Shown: piece after piece, positions 6,876 to 18,070 of the stretch
Layout: the number at the start of each line of letters is the position of its first letter
How positions within the stretch are numbered: the stretch's first letter is position 1
Source: an uncultured Pelagibacteraceae bacterium
GTDB taxonomy: Bacteria > Pseudomonadota > Alphaproteobacteria > Pelagibacterales > Pelagibacteraceae
Direction of reading: 5' to 3'
Length of the DNA: 64,000 bases
Assembly: GCA_902538915.1 (NCBI GenBank)
Contig: CACBGZ010000001.1
Span: 1 to 64,000 of the forward strand
The notes under the pieces: generated by a model
The model's database searches: none
What the model was told of the DNA's origin: nothing
Seen by the model: only the letters and a program-made list of their open reading frames with translations
Translations under genes and position numbers: made by a program

Positions 6876-9542
6876 TTAATTTTTATTTTTCAAAAGCTCA
6901 GCCTGTGCTGCTGCCAATCTAGCTATAGGAACTCTATAAGGTGAACAGGAAACATAATTTAGACCAGCCTTTGAACAAAATTTAATACTCTTTGGATCAC
7001 CACCATGTTCACCGCATATACCCAATTTAATTTTTTTATTTTGTTTTTTTCCTTTAAAAACAGCTATTTCTACTAAGTTTTTCACTCCATCATCAATAGA
7101 TACAAATGGATCAATAGTAAAAATCTTATTATCTATATAATCATTTAGAAATTTACCACTATCGTCTCTACTTATTCCAAAAGTTGTTTGTGTTAAATCA
7201 TTGGTGCCGAAACTAAAAAATTCAGCATGTTTTGCAATATCATCAGCCTTAATTGCTGCTCTTGGTAATTCAATCATTGTGCCCACTAGAAATTCAATTT
7301 TTGTTTTATTTTCTTTTTGAACTTTTTTCGCAGTATTGATTACTAAATCTTTCATTATTTTAATCTCAGCTTCAGTCGAAACTAAAGGAATCATAATCTC
7401 AGGAAAAGCAAATTTATTTTTACTTTTTTTAAGTTCTGCAAGAGCCTCGAATATCGCTCTACATTGCATTTCATAAATTTCAGGAAATGAAATACCAAGT
7501 CTACAACCTCTATGTCCTAACATTGGATTTTGTTCATGTAGTTCTTCTATCCTGCTTTCAATGTCTTTTTTGTCTGATTCAATAACATTGGCAACCTCAG
7601 AAATTTCTTTATCAGATTTAGGTAAAAATTCATGTAACGGCGGATCTAATAATCTTACAGTAACTGGAAGTCCATGCATAATTTTAAATATTTCCATAAA
7701 ATCTTTTTTTTGATGTGGTAGAATCTTTTTAAGAGCATTAGATCTATCATCCAACGTTTTTGATAAAATCATTTCCCGCACAGATAAAATTCTTTCCTCA
7801 TCAAAAAACATATGTTCAGTCCTACAAAGTCCAATGCCCTCAGCACCAAAATCTCTAGCTGTTTTAGTATCTAGCGGAGTTTCAGAGTTGGTTCGTACTT
7901 TAAGTTTTCTAATTTTATCAGCCCATCTCATTAATATTGAAAACTCTCCTGATATTTCAGGTTTTATAGTTGGTACTGTGCCTAAAATTATTCTCCCTGT
8001 GGAACCATCAATAGTAATTGTTTCACCTTCTTTGATTTCAGCTGAAGATGTCTTAAAGACTTTTTTATCATAATTAATTTCAATTTCGCTAGAACCAGAA
8101 ACACAAGGTCTTCCCATTCCCCTAGCTACTACTGCAGCATGACTGGTCATGCCTCCTCTTGAAGTCAAAATTCCTTTTGCAGCATGCATTCCTTGAATAT
8201 CTTCAGGAGAAGTTTCAACTCTTACTAAGATTGTATCTTGCATCATATCATTTAATCTTTCGGCCTCTTCTGATGTGAAAACTACTTTTCCACTCACTGC
8301 ACCAGGAGACGCTGGAAGACCATTTGCTATAACCTTGATTGAACTTTTCTCATCTAAGGTTGGATGTAAAAGTGTATCCAAAGAGTTAGGATCAATTCGT
8401 AAAACAGCCTCTTTTTTTGTGATCAACTTTTCTTTAACCATATCAACTGCAATTTTTACCGCTGATTTTGATGTTCTTTTTCCAGATCGAGTTTGCAATA
8501 TCCAAAGTTTACTTCTTTCAACAGTGAACTCTACATCTTGCATATCCTTATAATGTTTCTCAAGTTTTTTTAAAATTTTGTATAATTCGTGATAAATTTT
8601 TGGCATCGACTCTTCCATAGACACATCATTAACTTTTGCTTCTTTTCTCGCCTTCTTGGTAATATATTGTGGAGTTCTGGTTCCAGCTACAACATCTTCT
8701 CCTTGCGCATTGATTAAATATTCTCCATAAATATTTTTTGTTCCATCTGAAGGGTTTCTTGTGAAGACAACTCCTGTTGCACAATCATTACCCATGTTTC
8801 CAAAAACCATTGATTGAACATTAACTGCGGTTCCCCATTCAGAGGGAATTTGATTTAATTTTCTATAAACTTTCGCTCTTTTACTCTCCCAAGATAAAAA
8901 TACAGCACTTATTGCTCCGAATAATTGATGATAAACATTTTGAGGAAAATCTTTACCTGTCTTCTCTTTAACTACATTTTTAAAATCTTTTATTAACCCA
9001 TCCCAATCCTCCTCATCGAGATCCGTATCGAGCAATACACCTTTTGTTAGCTTATAATTTTCTATTAACTCCTCAAAATTGTAACTTTCAACACCCATAA
9101 CAACATTTCCGTACATCTGGATGAATCTCCTATAACTATCTTTTGCAAATCTTCCGTTAGATGTATTGATGGCCAAAGCAACTACCGTTTTATCATTAAG
9201 TCCTAAGTTCAAAATTGTATCCATCATACCTGGCATTGAAACTCTTGCTCCAGATCTAACTGATAAGAGGAGAGGATTTTTTAAATCTCCAAATTTTTTT
9301 GACACATCTTTTTCTATTAGTTTAATTTCTTTCTTAATTTGGTTAATTAATTTAGAATTCAATTTTTTTTTATCCTTAAAAAAAATTTCGCAAACTTTTG
9401 TTGAGATAGTGAAACCAGGAGGTACAGGTAAGCCCATTCTTCCCATTTCAGACAAATTTGCACCTTTACCGCCTAAAAAATTTTGGGGATTTTTTAAATT
9501 TTTTGACTCTTTGGACTTAAAATTAAGAATTAAATTATTCAT
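6876..9542 (-). CDS. ppdK: Pyruvate, phosphate dikinase
   Basis: Interconverts pyruvate, ATP and phosphate with phosphoenolpyruvate, AMP and diphosphate. In a heterotroph it links pyruvate to gluconeogenesis or runs as a diphosphate-using glycolytic step. The 888 residues show the three-domain order: an N-terminal ATP-grasp part (KGANLSEMGRMGLPVPPGFT), the swivelling phosphohistidine domain (GGMTSHAAVVARGMG, catalytic His468), and a C-terminal PEP-binding barrel ending with CGEHGGDP (Cys843). Length is normal for the family. It overlaps the upstream glyS by eight bases, so they are co-transcribed. Confidence 0.97.
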   Translation of the reverse strand: MNNLILNFKSKESKNLKNPQNFLGGKGANLSEMGRMGLPVPPGFTISTKVCEIFFKDKKKLNSKLINQIKKEIKLIEKDVSKKFGDLKNPLLLSVRSGARVSMPGMMDTILNLGLNDKTVVALAINTSNGRFAKDSYRRFIQMYGNVVMGVESYNFEELIENYKLTKGVLLDTDLDEEDWDGLIKDFKNVVKEKTGKDFPQNVYHQLFGAISAVFLSWESKRAKVYRKLNQIPSEWGTAVNVQSMVFGNMGNDCATGVVFTRNPSDGTKNIYGEYLINAQGEDVVAGTRTPQYITKKARKEAKVNDVSMEESMPKIYHELYKILKKLEKHYKDMQDVEFTVERSKLWILQTRSGKRTSKSAVKIAVDMVKEKLITKKEAVLRIDPNSLDTLLHPTLDEKSSIKVIANGLPASPGAVSGKVVFTSEEAERLNDMMQDTILVRVETSPEDIQGMHAAKGILTSRGGMTSHAAVVARGMGRPCVSGSSEIEINYDKKVFKTSSAEIKEGETITIDGSTGRIILGTVPTIKPEISGEFSILMRWADKIRKLKVRTNSETPLDTKTARDFGAEGIGLCRTEHMFFDEERILSVREMILSKTLDDRSNALKKILPHQKKDFMEIFKIMHGLPVTVRLLDPPLHEFLPKSDKEISEVANVIESDKKDIESRIEELHEQNPMLGHRGCRLGISFPEIYEMQCRAIFEALAELKKSKNKFAFPEIMIPLVSTEAEIKIMKDLVINTAKKVQKENKTKIEFLVGTMIELPRAAIKADDIAKHAEFFSFGTNDLTQTTFGISRDDSGKFLNDYIDNKIFTIDPFVSIDDGVKNLVEIAVFKGKKQNKKIKLGICGEHGGDPKSIKFCSKAGLNYVSCSPYRVPIARLAAAQAELLKNKN

Positions 9543-11607
9543 TATTGACTTTTAAAAATTGAAAATTTATGTAATTTTGAAACGTTTTACATAGCATATT
9601 TATAAGTTCCAAACGGTTTTTTCTTAAACTTTCGTTTTCCTCGTTAACTTTTACATTATCAAAAAATTCGAAAACTTCTTTTTTAGTTTCAGCTAAAATC
9701 GATAAAGATTTTTCATAATTTTCATCACTGTCTATAGTAGAATAATATTTTTTTATATAATTAATTTTTTTATATAAGTTTTTTTCAAAATCACTTTTAA
9801 AAATACCAGGATCAGTTATATCATTTATTTCGATTACATTATCCTTCATTTCGTGATCTAAAATGTTTGAGGCTCTTTTATAACTTGAATTAATGTCTAT
9901 ACCAATTTGACTGTTAATTACCTTATTAAGACACCTTGCTTTTTCAAAAGATGAAAATAATTTATTTAATGAAAATGATGATAATGTTGCTTCGATTATA
10001 TCGTAACGTATTTCATTTTCTTTAAGATAGTATCTAAATCTATCTTTTAAGAAATAATGTAATTCATTTTTTAAATCTTTATTAGAAAGAATGTATCCTT
10101 GATCATCATAAAGACGTGAAGAATAATTCAAAAGGTCATTTATTTTTAAATTCTTTTTATTTTCTACAATGGTTCTTATTATGCCTAAGGCAATTCTCCT
10201 TAATGCTAATGGATCTTTCGAGCTCGTAGGTTTCTCGTTTATACCAAAAAAGCCCACTAAGGTATCAATCTTATCTGTAATCGATAATGCAACACTGAAT
10301 GGTTTTTTTGGTACAATTGACTTAAGACCTATTGGTAAATATTGTTCAGAAATAGCCAAAGAAATATCTTTATCAAATCCTTGATGTTCGGAAAAATATC
10401 CTCCCAAAAGTCCTTGGAGTTCGGGAAATTCACCAACAAGATCAGAGGTGAGGTCGGTCTTGCAAATTGATGCTAGCAATTCAATTTTCTCCTTACTAAT
10501 TAATAATTCATCTGAAATCATTCCACCAATTTTTCTCATTCGTTGAACTTTATCAAAATAAGATCCAAGACCTTTAAAAAAATTCACTGATTTTAATCCT
10601 GAAACCTTTTTAACTAGATTTTGAGTTTTATCTTTATTCCAAAAAAATTCTGCATCACTTAACCTTGCATCGACGACTCTTTCATTGCCAATTTTAATAA
10701 GTCCTTTTTGATCTTTTTTGTTTGCTACAATTAAAAATTGATTTGTAATTTCATTTTTTTCATTAAATGTTGGGAAATACTTCTGATGAGACTCCATTGT
10801 GAGTGTCAAAATCTCTTTGGGGACTGATAAAAATTTCTTATCAAAGTTACATAATAAAACATTTGGGCTATCTACTAAATTTACCACTTCATCCATTAAT
10901 TGAGAATTTTCTTTAATTTTCAGCCCTCTTTTTCCTAGTATTCTTGAAAAAGATTTATTGATTATTTTTAATCTTTTATTCTGATTGATAATAACTGCAT
11001 TACTTTCAAAAAAATTTTCATATTTCTTAAAATTTCCAAAGGATCTTTTTTTATCCTCAAAATCTTTATCTAAAAAAGTCTGGTTAGAAGAAACCAAATG
11101 ATGAAATTTAAAACTTATAACTTTTTTATCGAATATTGATAAGATTGATTTTAATGGTCTTCCCCAATTTAAATCAAATTCGCCCCATTTCATTGATTTT
11201 TTCCATTGATAGTTACCCAAAATTTTTGGAATGAATTCGGTGAGTAAGTCATGTGTTTTTAATGAGGTTGCTTTAGTTTTATAAAAATAAAATTCATCCT
11301 TTTCAGTTTTTTTTTTAAATAAATCCTTTTTTTCAATTTTGTTTGATCTCAAAAAACCTTCCAGCGCTCGTTCAGGAGCACTAGTTTTAGGGCCTTTAAT
11401 CTCTTTAGGTTTAATTTTAATTTGTTTATCTAGGCCTTCAAAAACTAAAACTAGTCTATTTGGAGTTGAAAAAGAAAAATTTTTTTTTGATTTAATTGAT
11501 TTTTCCTCAAATAAATTTTTAAAGTCTTCAAAAATTTTTTCTCTTAAATTTCTCTGTAACCCTGCTGGAATTTCTTCACTAAATAACTCTAAAAAAAATT
11601 CTGACAT
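9535..11607 (-). CDS. glyS: Glycyl-tRNA synthetase, beta subunit
   Basis: Beta subunit of the bacterial alpha2beta2 glycyl-tRNA synthetase, involved in tRNA binding. The N-terminus (ELFSEEIPAGLQRN) and the central segments (NEITNQFLIVANK; KDPLALRRIALGIIRTI) are those of GlyS. At 690 residues it is normal length. It begins on the base after the glyQ stop codon and overlaps ppdK at the other end, giving an operon sppA-like/glyQ/glyS/ppdK. Many Lys and Phe codons reflect the AT-rich genome. Confidence 0.97.
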   Translation of the reverse strand: MSEFFLELFSEEIPAGLQRNLREKIFEDFKNLFEEKSIKSKKNFSFSTPNRLVLVFEGLDKQIKIKPKEIKGPKTSAPERALEGFLRSNKIEKKDLFKKKTEKDEFYFYKTKATSLKTHDLLTEFIPKILGNYQWKKSMKWGEFDLNWGRPLKSILSIFDKKVISFKFHHLVSSNQTFLDKDFEDKKRSFGNFKKYENFFESNAVIINQNKRLKIINKSFSRILGKRGLKIKENSQLMDEVVNLVDSPNVLLCNFDKKFLSVPKEILTLTMESHQKYFPTFNEKNEITNQFLIVANKKDQKGLIKIGNERVVDARLSDAEFFWNKDKTQNLVKKVSGLKSVNFFKGLGSYFDKVQRMRKIGGMISDELLISKEKIELLASICKTDLTSDLVGEFPELQGLLGGYFSEHQGFDKDISLAISEQYLPIGLKSIVPKKPFSVALSITDKIDTLVGFFGINEKPTSSKDPLALRRIALGIIRTIVENKKNLKINDLLNYSSRLYDDQGYILSNKDLKNELHYFLKDRFRYYLKENEIRYDIIEATLSSFSLNKLFSSFEKARCLNKVINSQIGIDINSSYKRASNILDHEMKDNVIEINDITDPGIFKSDFEKNLYKKINYIKKYYSTIDSDENYEKSLSILAETKKEVFEFFDNVKVNEENESLRKNRLELINMLCKTFQNYINFQFLKVNNE

Positions 11608-12489
11608 TTATCTTTGCGACTCTACCCAAATTGCAGCAGCTTGTTTTGTGATTTCTCTTATTCGACCAATATATTCTGCTCTTTGAGCAACACTAATTGC
11701 TCCACGAGAATCTAATACGTTAAATATATGGCTTGCTTTCAAACATTGATCATATGCAGGTAAAGATATATTTTTTTCAACTAATGATTTTGCCTCACTC
11801 TCATGCATATCAAATATTTTAAATAAATTTTCTGTATTAGCATGCTCAAAGTTATAAGCTGAGAATTCTTTTTCCGATTGATGAAAAACTTCCCTGTAAT
11901 TAATACCTTCATCATTCCAAACTAAATCATAAACGTTTTTTTTCTGTTGGGTAAACATACAAATTCTTTCAAGGCCGTAGGTTATTTCCACTGACACTGG
12001 TTTACATTCGAAACCTGCCATTTGTTGAAAATATGTAAATTGGGATATTTCCATGCCATCACACCATACTTCCCATCCAAGACCTGCAGCTCCTAGAGTT
12101 GGGCTTTCCCAATCATCCTCAACAAATCTAATATCGTGATCTTTATGATTAATTCCTATTACAGACAAACTTTTTAAATAAAGTTTTTTAATATTTAGTG
12201 GAGAGGGTTTTATTATAACTTGAAATTGATAATAATGCTGAAGCCTATTTGGATTATCTCCATATCTTCCATCTGTGGGTCTTCGTGAAGGTTGAACATA
12301 TGCTGCTTTCCATGGCCTGGATCCAAGTGATCTTAGAGTAGTTGCTGGGTGGAATGTTCCAGCCCCGACCTCCATATCATAAGGTTGCAAAATTACACAT
12401 CCATTTTTACTCCAAAACTTTTGGAGATTAATAATTGTATCTTGGAAAGTTTGAAATTTTGGTTTTTTTTTATTTTTTTTAGAGGCCAT
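11608..12489 (-). CDS. glyQ: Glycyl-tRNA synthetase, alpha subunit
   Basis: Catalytic alpha subunit of glycyl-tRNA synthetase (class II). Strongly conserved stretches are visible: [57 protein letters not shown] and [19 protein letters not shown]. Its 293 residues match the usual length with a short Lys-rich N-terminal tail. The start overlaps the upstream peptidase gene by 11 bases, and the stop abuts glyS, consistent with coupled synthesis of the two subunits. Confidence 0.98.
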   Translation of the reverse strand: MASKKNKKKPKFQTFQDTIINLQKFWSKNGCVILQPYDMEVGAGTFHPATTLRSLGSRPWKAAYVQPSRRPTDGRYGDNPNRLQHYYQFQVIIKPSPLNIKKLYLKSLSVIGINHKDHDIRFVEDDWESPTLGAAGLGWEVWCDGMEISQFTYFQQMAGFECKPVSVEITYGLERICMFTQQKKNVYDLVWNDEGINYREVFHQSEKEFSAYNFEHANTENLFKIFDMHESEAKSLVEKNISLPAYDQCLKASHIFNVLDSRGAISVAQRAEYIGRIREITKQAAAIWVESQR

Positions 12490-13285
12490 ATTTTTGCCAA
12501 ACTGATTTTTCCTCTAATATATTTGCTAATTGATCAACATGGTCATTTGAAGACGATAATTTTTTACTAAGCCAACTTTTTGATTTTTCAAATTTTTTAA
12601 TAATAACATCCTCTCCAAATTTTTCTCTCAATACCTGATTTGCATTTCCTATTTCATCTATCAAACCAAGATCTTTGGCTTTTCTACCTGACCAAAATTC
12701 ACCTGAAAATAATTCTACTTCAGATTTTTTAAGTTTTGATGATCTACTCTTTTCGACCACTTCTATGAAATCTTTATGTAAATCTAATTGAATATTTTTT
12801 AATCTTTCAATGTCTTCTTTTTTTTCATCTAGAAATGGATCTAATGTGCTTTTATTTTTCCCAGCAGTATGCACTCTTCTCTCAACACCTATCTTTTTTA
12901 TCAATTCTGTAAAGCCAAAAGAAGAGTAAATAACTCCTATTGAGCCTATAATTGAGCTCGAGTTTGCGTAAATTTCATCTCCAGCACATGCTATAAGATA
13001 TCCACCTGAGGCTGCTACATCTTCGGCAAAAACTATTACTTTCTTTTTATTTTTTTTTGCCTGTTGTCTAATTAGACTAAAAATTAAATGTGATTGGACT
13101 GGAGAACCTCCGGGAGAATTTATTGTAATTGCAACACACGGTGCTTTTTTAACCGAAAAAGCTTTTGAAATAATTTCCTCTTGACCAGCAAAATCTATAC
13201 CTTGTTTAAATTTACCAACATTTCCAATTACACCACTTAACTTTATGTGTGGAATAATTTTTTTCTTTTTTAAAAAAGAGAGCAT
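12479..13285 (-). CDS. S49-family serine peptidase (SppA/SohB type)
   Basis: A 268-residue member of the S49 (ClpP-fold) peptidases that clear signal peptides or membrane-protein fragments. The nucleophile is Ser93 in VAASGGYL; the general base is probably Lys145 in [10 protein letters not shown], 52 residues later as in Bacillus SppA. No clear membrane helix is visible at the N-terminus ([18 protein letters not shown]), so it may be cytosolic or peripheral. It is the first gene of the operon with glyQ, glyS and ppdK. I cannot separate SppA from SohB by name. Confidence 0.9.
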   Translation of the reverse strand: MLSFLKKKKIIPHIKLSGVIGNVGKFKQGIDFAGQEEIISKAFSVKKAPCVAITINSPGGSPVQSHLIFSLIRQQAKKNKKKVIVFAEDVAASGGYLIACAGDEIYANSSSIIGSIGVIYSSFGFTELIKKIGVERRVHTAGKNKSTLDPFLDEKKEDIERLKNIQLDLHKDFIEVVEKSRSSKLKKSEVELFSGEFWSGRKAKDLGLIDEIGNANQVLREKFGEDVIIKKFEKSKSWLSKKLSSSNDHVDQLANILEEKSVWQKYGL

Positions 13286-13353
13286 TTTGAATATTTATAG
13301 AATTTTTTTATGAATATAAAGACACCTTATAATTGAAGATTCAGGTGCGTCAA

Positions 13354-13381
13354 TTGATAAGTATCAAAAGCAACTTATTGT
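13354..13381 (+). promoter_or_regulatory. Candidate promoter with palindrome ahead of the polyprenyl synthase gene
   Basis: TTGATA (13354-13359) and TATTGT (13376-13381), 16 bases apart, form a possible sigma-70 promoter for the gene starting at 13399. The -35 box is also the left half of a perfect palindrome, TTGATA-AG-TATCAA (13354-13367), which could bind a dimeric repressor. The 113-base space between two divergent genes is long for this genome. No regulator is identified. Confidence 0.35.
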
Positions 13382-13398
13382 ACTAATTTGCTTGCTAA

Positions 13399-14412
13399 AT
13401 GGGAAGTGTCATACAGCTAAAAAATAAAATTAATAATTCATATTTTCAACTTAAAAATTCAGTTGAAGATAGATTGATGTTAGTTGAAGAAAAAATAAAG
13501 TCTAAATTAGAAAGTAATGTCGACCTGGTTCAGAAAATGACGAAGTATCACCTTGATACGGGTGGAAAAAGATTAAGGGCTTTACTGACTCTAGGTTCTG
13601 CAAAATTATGTGATTATTCAAAAGGAACTAGAGATGTAAATTTAGCTGCTTGTGTAGAGCTTATTCACTCAGCAACTTTAATGCATGACGATGTAATAGA
13701 TAACGGATCCATTAGAAGGGGGAGAGAAACTTTAAACAAAGTTTGGGATAACCATTCCTCTGTTTTGGTTGGAGATTATTTACTTAGTAGATGTTTTGAA
13801 ATGATGGTAGATGATGGAAATATTGAGGTCTTAAGACTATTATCCTCAACTTCCTCTAAAATTGCTCAAGGTGAGGTTCTTCAATTACAGCACAGAGGTG
13901 AAGTAGATATGTTGGAGGAAACTTATTTAAAAATAATCTCTGCAAAAACTGCTGAATTATTTGCAGCAGCTACAAAAGTTGGTGCAATTTTGTCAGATGT
14001 GACATCAAAAGAAAAAGAGGCTTTAGAATTTTATGGAAGAAATTTGGGATTAACTTTTCAAATAGCTGATGATACTTTAGATTACAATTCTGAGTCAAAA
14101 TTATTTGGAAAAAAAATTGGTAAAGATTTTTATGAAGGAAAAATTACTCTGCCAATAATTTTGTTATTTCAAAAAGCAAATCTTAAAGAAAAAGAAAGTC
14201 TAAAAAGTATTTTTTTAAAAAACAGCAGAGACGAAAATAATTTTAATTATACATTATCTTTAATTAAAAAATATGAAATTATTAAAGAATGTTATCAAAA
14301 AGCAAATCATTATATAAAATTAGCATCAAACTCGTTATCGATATTTAAAGACTGTAATGAAAGAAATATTCTTGAAAATTTAACTTCATTTAGTTTGTCA
14401 AGAGATTTTTAG
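13399..14412 (+). CDS. ispB: Long-chain polyprenyl diphosphate synthase (octaprenyl/decaprenyl type)
   Basis: Trans-polyprenyl synthase that extends FPP to the C40-C50 tail of ubiquinone. The first Asp-rich motif is HDDVID (residues 96-101), followed by RRG; the second is DDTLDY with KIGKDFYEGK after it. The 337 residues and GGKRLRALL near residue 55 fit IspB/DdsA rather than the short-chain enzyme encoded at 18067. Residues before the first Asp motif are small (Ala92, Thr93), as expected for a long product. Chain length cannot be fixed from sequence alone. It converges on pdxH with a four-base overlap. Confidence 0.92.
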   Translation: MGSVIQLKNKINNSYFQLKNSVEDRLMLVEEKIKSKLESNVDLVQKMTKYHLDTGGKRLRALLTLGSAKLCDYSKGTRDVNLAACVELIHSATLMHDDVIDNGSIRRGRETLNKVWDNHSSVLVGDYLLSRCFEMMVDDGNIEVLRLLSSTSSKIAQGEVLQLQHRGEVDMLEETYLKIISAKTAELFAAATKVGAILSDVTSKEKEALEFYGRNLGLTFQIADDTLDYNSESKLFGKKIGKDFYEGKITLPIILLFQKANLKEKESLKSIFLKNSRDENNFNYTLSLIKKYEIIKECYQKANHYIKLASNSLSIFKDCNERNILENLTSFSLSRDF

Positions 14413-15035
14413 GGACTTAAAAGACTTTTCGTCCAACTACCATTTTTATCTATAGAGTACTTTAATCTTTCGTGTATTCTATTATCTCCATCTAACCAAA
14501 ATTCAATTGTTGAAGGTGTTAAATTCCAGCCAGACCAGTGGTTTGGTCTAGGTACATTATCTTTGTCACTGTATTTTTTTTTATAATTTTCTAAAGCATC
14601 TAAAAGTTCACCTCTGGTCTTGAGAATACTGCTTTGTTTTGAGGCCCAAGCACCTATTCTGCTATTATATGCTCTAGAATTGTAGTACTCGTCTGCAGTT
14701 TGATCATCTACTTGTTTCAGTGTCCCAACTATCCGTATTTGTCTTAGTAGACTCTTCCAATGAAAGCACATTGTAGCATTAGGATTTTCTTTAATCTCGT
14801 TTCCTTTCTGACTATTTAAATTTGTATAAAAAACAAATCCTTTTTCACTATGACCTTTAAGTAGAACCATTCTTACTGAGGGAATACCCTCTTTATTTGC
14901 AGTACCAAGTGCTAAAGCATTTGGATCATTAATTTCTTTTTTTTTTGCCTCCTCAAACCATTTTTGAAATAGTTCAAATGGGTTATCTAGATCTAAGAAG
15001 CAATTATTAAGCCCTAGTGAGTTTTTTTGATTCAT
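14409..15035 (-). CDS. pdxH: Pyridoxamine/pyridoxine 5'-phosphate oxidase
   Basis: FMN-dependent oxidase making pyridoxal 5'-phosphate, the last step of vitamin B6 synthesis and the salvage step. The split-barrel FMN-binding segments are visible (SVRMVLLKGHSEKGFVFYTN; SQKGNEIKENPNATMCFHW), and so is the C-terminal substrate segment NRIHERLKYS. The terminal SLLSP corresponds to the usual R-L-A/S-P end. At 208 residues it is standard length. Its start is only 33 bases from that of the divergent aroC, so the two promoters must overlap. Confidence 0.95.
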   Translation of the reverse strand: MNQKNSLGLNNCFLDLDNPFELFQKWFEEAKKKEINDPNALALGTANKEGIPSVRMVLLKGHSEKGFVFYTNLNSQKGNEIKENPNATMCFHWKSLLRQIRIVGTLKQVDDQTADEYYNSRAYNSRIGAWASKQSSILKTRGELLDALENYKKKYSDKDNVPRPNHWSGWNLTPSTIEFWLDGDNRIHERLKYSIDKNGSWTKSLLSP

Positions 15036-15068
15036 AATTTAAACAAAATAATCTATACAATATAAATA

Positions 15069-16151
15069 ATGTCATTTAATACTTTTGGAAAGTCTTTTCG
15101 ATTCACAACTTGGGGGGAGTCCCATGGTCCAGCTATTGGGTGTATCATTGATGGGTGTCCACCGTTAATACCTTTAAAAGAGGCCGATATTCAAAAAGAA
15201 TTAAACAAAAGAAAACCTGGACAATCTAAATTTACTACTCAGAGGAAGGAAGGTGACAAGGTTCAAATTCTTTCAGGAGTTTTTGAGGGAAAAACGACTG
15301 GGACCCCAATATCATTAATAATTTACAATGAAGATATGCGTTCAAAGGATTATAATGATATTAAAAATAAGTTTAGACCAGGACATGCTGATTTTACATA
15401 TTTTAAAAAGTATGGAATAAGAGACTATAGAGGTGGTGGCAGATCATCTGCCAGAGAAACAGCTGCAAGAGTTGCAGCAGGTGCTGTAGCGAAAAAAGTT
15501 TTAGAAAATAAATTAGGAAAAAAATTTAAAATCATAGGAGCTGTAACCCAACTTGGAATATTAGGATGTGATACCAATAAATGGAATAATAAAGTTATTT
15601 CTAAAAACCCATTTTTTTGCCCAGATAAATCAATGTTAAAAATTTGGGAAAAATACTTATTAAGTATTAGAAAAGCTGGATCGTCATGTGGGGCGATAAT
15701 CGAAGTAAGAGCAAACGGTATTCCTGCTGGATTAGGCGCACCTATATACTCAAAATTAGACTCTGACATAGCATCAGCTATGATGAGTATAAACGCTGTA
15801 AAAGGAGTTAATATTGGCTCAGGTATGAACTCAGCACAATTGTCGGGCGAGGAAAATTCAGATGAAATTTCTCAAAATAGAAAAAAAACAAATTTTAAAT
15901 CTAATAACGCTGGAGGTATTCTAGGAGGTATTTCTTCTGGTCAAGAAATAATTGTTTCCTTTGCTGTAAAGCCAACCTCATCAATTTTAAAAAGCAAAAA
16001 AACAATTGATAAGTTTGGAAAGAATACAAGTATATCAGTGAAAGGTAGACATGATCCCTGTGTGGGTATTAGAGCTGTGCCTGTAGGTGAAGCAATGCTA
16101 TCGTGTGTTTTATTAGATCATTATCTTCTACATAAAGCTCAGTGTGGTTAA
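15069..16151 (+). CDS. aroC: Chorismate synthase
   Basis: Converts 5-enolpyruvylshikimate 3-phosphate to chorismate with reduced FMN, the end of the shikimate pathway. Signature 1 ([17 protein letters not shown]) is at residues 17-33; [20 protein letters not shown] and [17 protein letters not shown] carry the conserved His and Arg residues; a C-terminal [18 protein letters not shown] is present. Its 360 residues are normal. It ends five bases from the convergent dxs. Confidence 0.98.
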   Translation: MSFNTFGKSFRFTTWGESHGPAIGCIIDGCPPLIPLKEADIQKELNKRKPGQSKFTTQRKEGDKVQILSGVFEGKTTGTPISLIIYNEDMRSKDYNDIKNKFRPGHADFTYFKKYGIRDYRGGGRSSARETAARVAAGAVAKKVLENKLGKKFKIIGAVTQLGILGCDTNKWNNKVISKNPFFCPDKSMLKIWEKYLLSIRKAGSSCGAIIEVRANGIPAGLGAPIYSKLDSDIASAMMSINAVKGVNIGSGMNSAQLSGEENSDEISQNRKKTNFKSNNAGGILGGISSGQEIIVSFAVKPTSSILKSKKTIDKFGKNTSISVKGRHDPCVGIRAVPVGEAMLSCVLLDHYLLHKAQCG

Positions 16152-16156
16152 TTTTA

Positions 16157-18070
16157 TTAATTTTGTTTTTTCAATACTATATTAGAGTTTAATAAATCTA
16201 AAACTTTCTCCTCAATTGAAACCGAGTCAAGATTTGCCACTTTGTACATTTTCTCTGGAGTGTCTTGATCTATAAAAATATCTGGCAATGTTAATGATCT
16301 AAATTTTAAATTAGAATCCATTAGACCTTTTTTTGTCAAAAAATTTACCACATGAGATCCAAAACCACCAATTGAACCCTCCTCAATGGTCATGATCGCC
16401 TCATGAGTTGTAGCTAATTGCCAAATAAGGTTTTCATCTAAAGGTTTTGCAAATCTAGCGTCAACAACTGTTATTTGTACACCTTTTTTTGATAAATTTT
16501 CTGTAGCTTTCAAAGTTTCATTCAGTCTTGCTCCAAAATTAAGGATAACTAATTTTTTTCCCTCTTTGATAATTTTTGATTTCCCTATCTCAATTTTTTC
16601 ATTTATTGAAGGCAGAATTGAACCTAATCCTGTTCCTCTTGGATACCTAAAAGCGCAAGGTTTATCGTTTATGTCGATAGATGTATTAATCATTTTAACT
16701 AGTTCAGCTTCATCACTCGGTGCCATCACAATAAAATTTGGAAGAGTTGATAAATATGTTACATCAAAGCTTCCAGCATGTGTAGAACCATCGGCACCTA
16801 CAAGTCCAGCTCTATCTATTGCAAACCTTACAGGCAAACTTTGAATTGCCACGTCGTGAACTACCTGATCATAAGCTCTTTGAAGAAATGTTGAATAAAT
16901 TGCTGCATAAGGTTTATAATTTTCAGTCGCTAAACCTGCTGCAAATGTAACCGCATGTTGTTCAGCAATTCCTACATCAAAAGTTCGATCCGGGAATTCT
17001 TTACGAAAATTATCTAAGCCAGTTCCATCAGGCATTGCTGCGGTTACAGCAACAATTTTACTGTCTTTTTTTGCGTGCTTTATCAAAGTGTCCGAAAAAA
17101 CTTTTGTATAGGAGGGAATTTTGCTGTTGCTTTTAACTTGTTTGCCTGTTTTCACATCAAACTTGGATACTCCATGATAATGATCTTCTGCTTTTTCTGC
17201 AAATGAATATCCTTTACCTTTTTTTGTTTTAATATGAATAAGTATTGGCCCTTGGTGTTTTGTGTCTCTGGCATTCTTTAAAATTGGAATTAGAGAATTC
17301 AAATCGTGACCATCAATAGGACCTATATAATAGAACCCTAGTGAACTAAACAAAGTTCCACCTGTTACTGCTGATCTAATTAAATCCTCTGCTTTTCCAG
17401 CTTTCGCACTAAATCTTTTTGAAAAAGCTGACATAATTAATTTTAAAGTCTCTCTTAAACTAAAGTAAATTTTTCCTGAAAAAATTTTTGCTAAGTAAGT
17501 ACTCATTGCACCAACTGGTCTAGCAATAGACATATCATTATCATTTAGTATTACTATTATTTTAGTTTTAGAGGCACCCGCATTATTCATTGCTTCATAA
17601 GCCATTCCAGCACTCATTGCTCCATCACCTATTACTGCAATTACATTATCGGATTTGTTTGAAAGTTTATTTGCTACAGCAATACCCAAAGCTGAAGAAA
17701 TTGAAGTTGAGCTGTGCGCTGCTCCAAAAGGATCATATTCACTCTCTGATCTTTTCGTAAATCCAGAAAGACCTTTTCCTTGTCTTATAGTTCGAATTCT
17801 ATCTTTTCTTCCTGTTAAAATTTTATGAGGATAAGATTGATGGCCTACATCCCATATTAATTTATCATTTGGTGTATTGAAAATATAATGTAATGCAATA
17901 CTTAGCTCAACAACGCCAAGACTTGCACCTAAATGACCACCAGTAACAGAGACTGCATCAATCATTTCCTCTCTTAATTCATCTGCTACTTTTTGTAATT
18001 TTGTTTCAGGAATTTTTTTTAGATCAGAGGGAAAATTTATTTCATCTAAGAATTCGTATTTTTTTCTCAT
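16157..18070 (-). CDS. dxs: 1-deoxy-D-xylulose-5-phosphate synthase
   Basis: Thiamine-diphosphate enzyme making DXP from pyruvate and glyceraldehyde 3-phosphate, the entry to the MEP isoprenoid pathway. ThDP motif [20 protein letters not shown], the transketolase-like [17 protein letters not shown] segment and [14 protein letters not shown] are present. The 637 residues are standard. It follows ispA with a four-base overlap, in the alphaproteobacterial order xseB-ispA-dxs. It would supply precursors to IspA here and to the long-chain synthase at 13.4 kb. Confidence 0.98.
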   Translation of the reverse strand: MRKKYEFLDEINFPSDLKKIPETKLQKVADELREEMIDAVSVTGGHLGASLGVVELSIALHYIFNTPNDKLIWDVGHQSYPHKILTGRKDRIRTIRQGKGLSGFTKRSESEYDPFGAAHSSTSISSALGIAVANKLSNKSDNVIAVIGDGAMSAGMAYEAMNNAGASKTKIIVILNDNDMSIARPVGAMSTYLAKIFSGKIYFSLRETLKLIMSAFSKRFSAKAGKAEDLIRSAVTGGTLFSSLGFYYIGPIDGHDLNSLIPILKNARDTKHQGPILIHIKTKKGKGYSFAEKAEDHYHGVSKFDVKTGKQVKSNSKIPSYTKVFSDTLIKHAKKDSKIVAVTAAMPDGTGLDNFRKEFPDRTFDVGIAEQHAVTFAAGLATENYKPYAAIYSTFLQRAYDQVVHDVAIQSLPVRFAIDRAGLVGADGSTHAGSFDVTYLSTLPNFIVMAPSDEAELVKMINTSIDINDKPCAFRYPRGTGLGSILPSINEKIEIGKSKIIKEGKKLVILNFGARLNETLKATENLSKKGVQITVVDARFAKPLDENLIWQLATTHEAIMTIEEGSIGGFGSHVVNFLTKKGLMDSNLKFRSLTLPDIFIDQDTPEKMYKVANLDSVSIEEKVLDLLNSNIVLKKQN

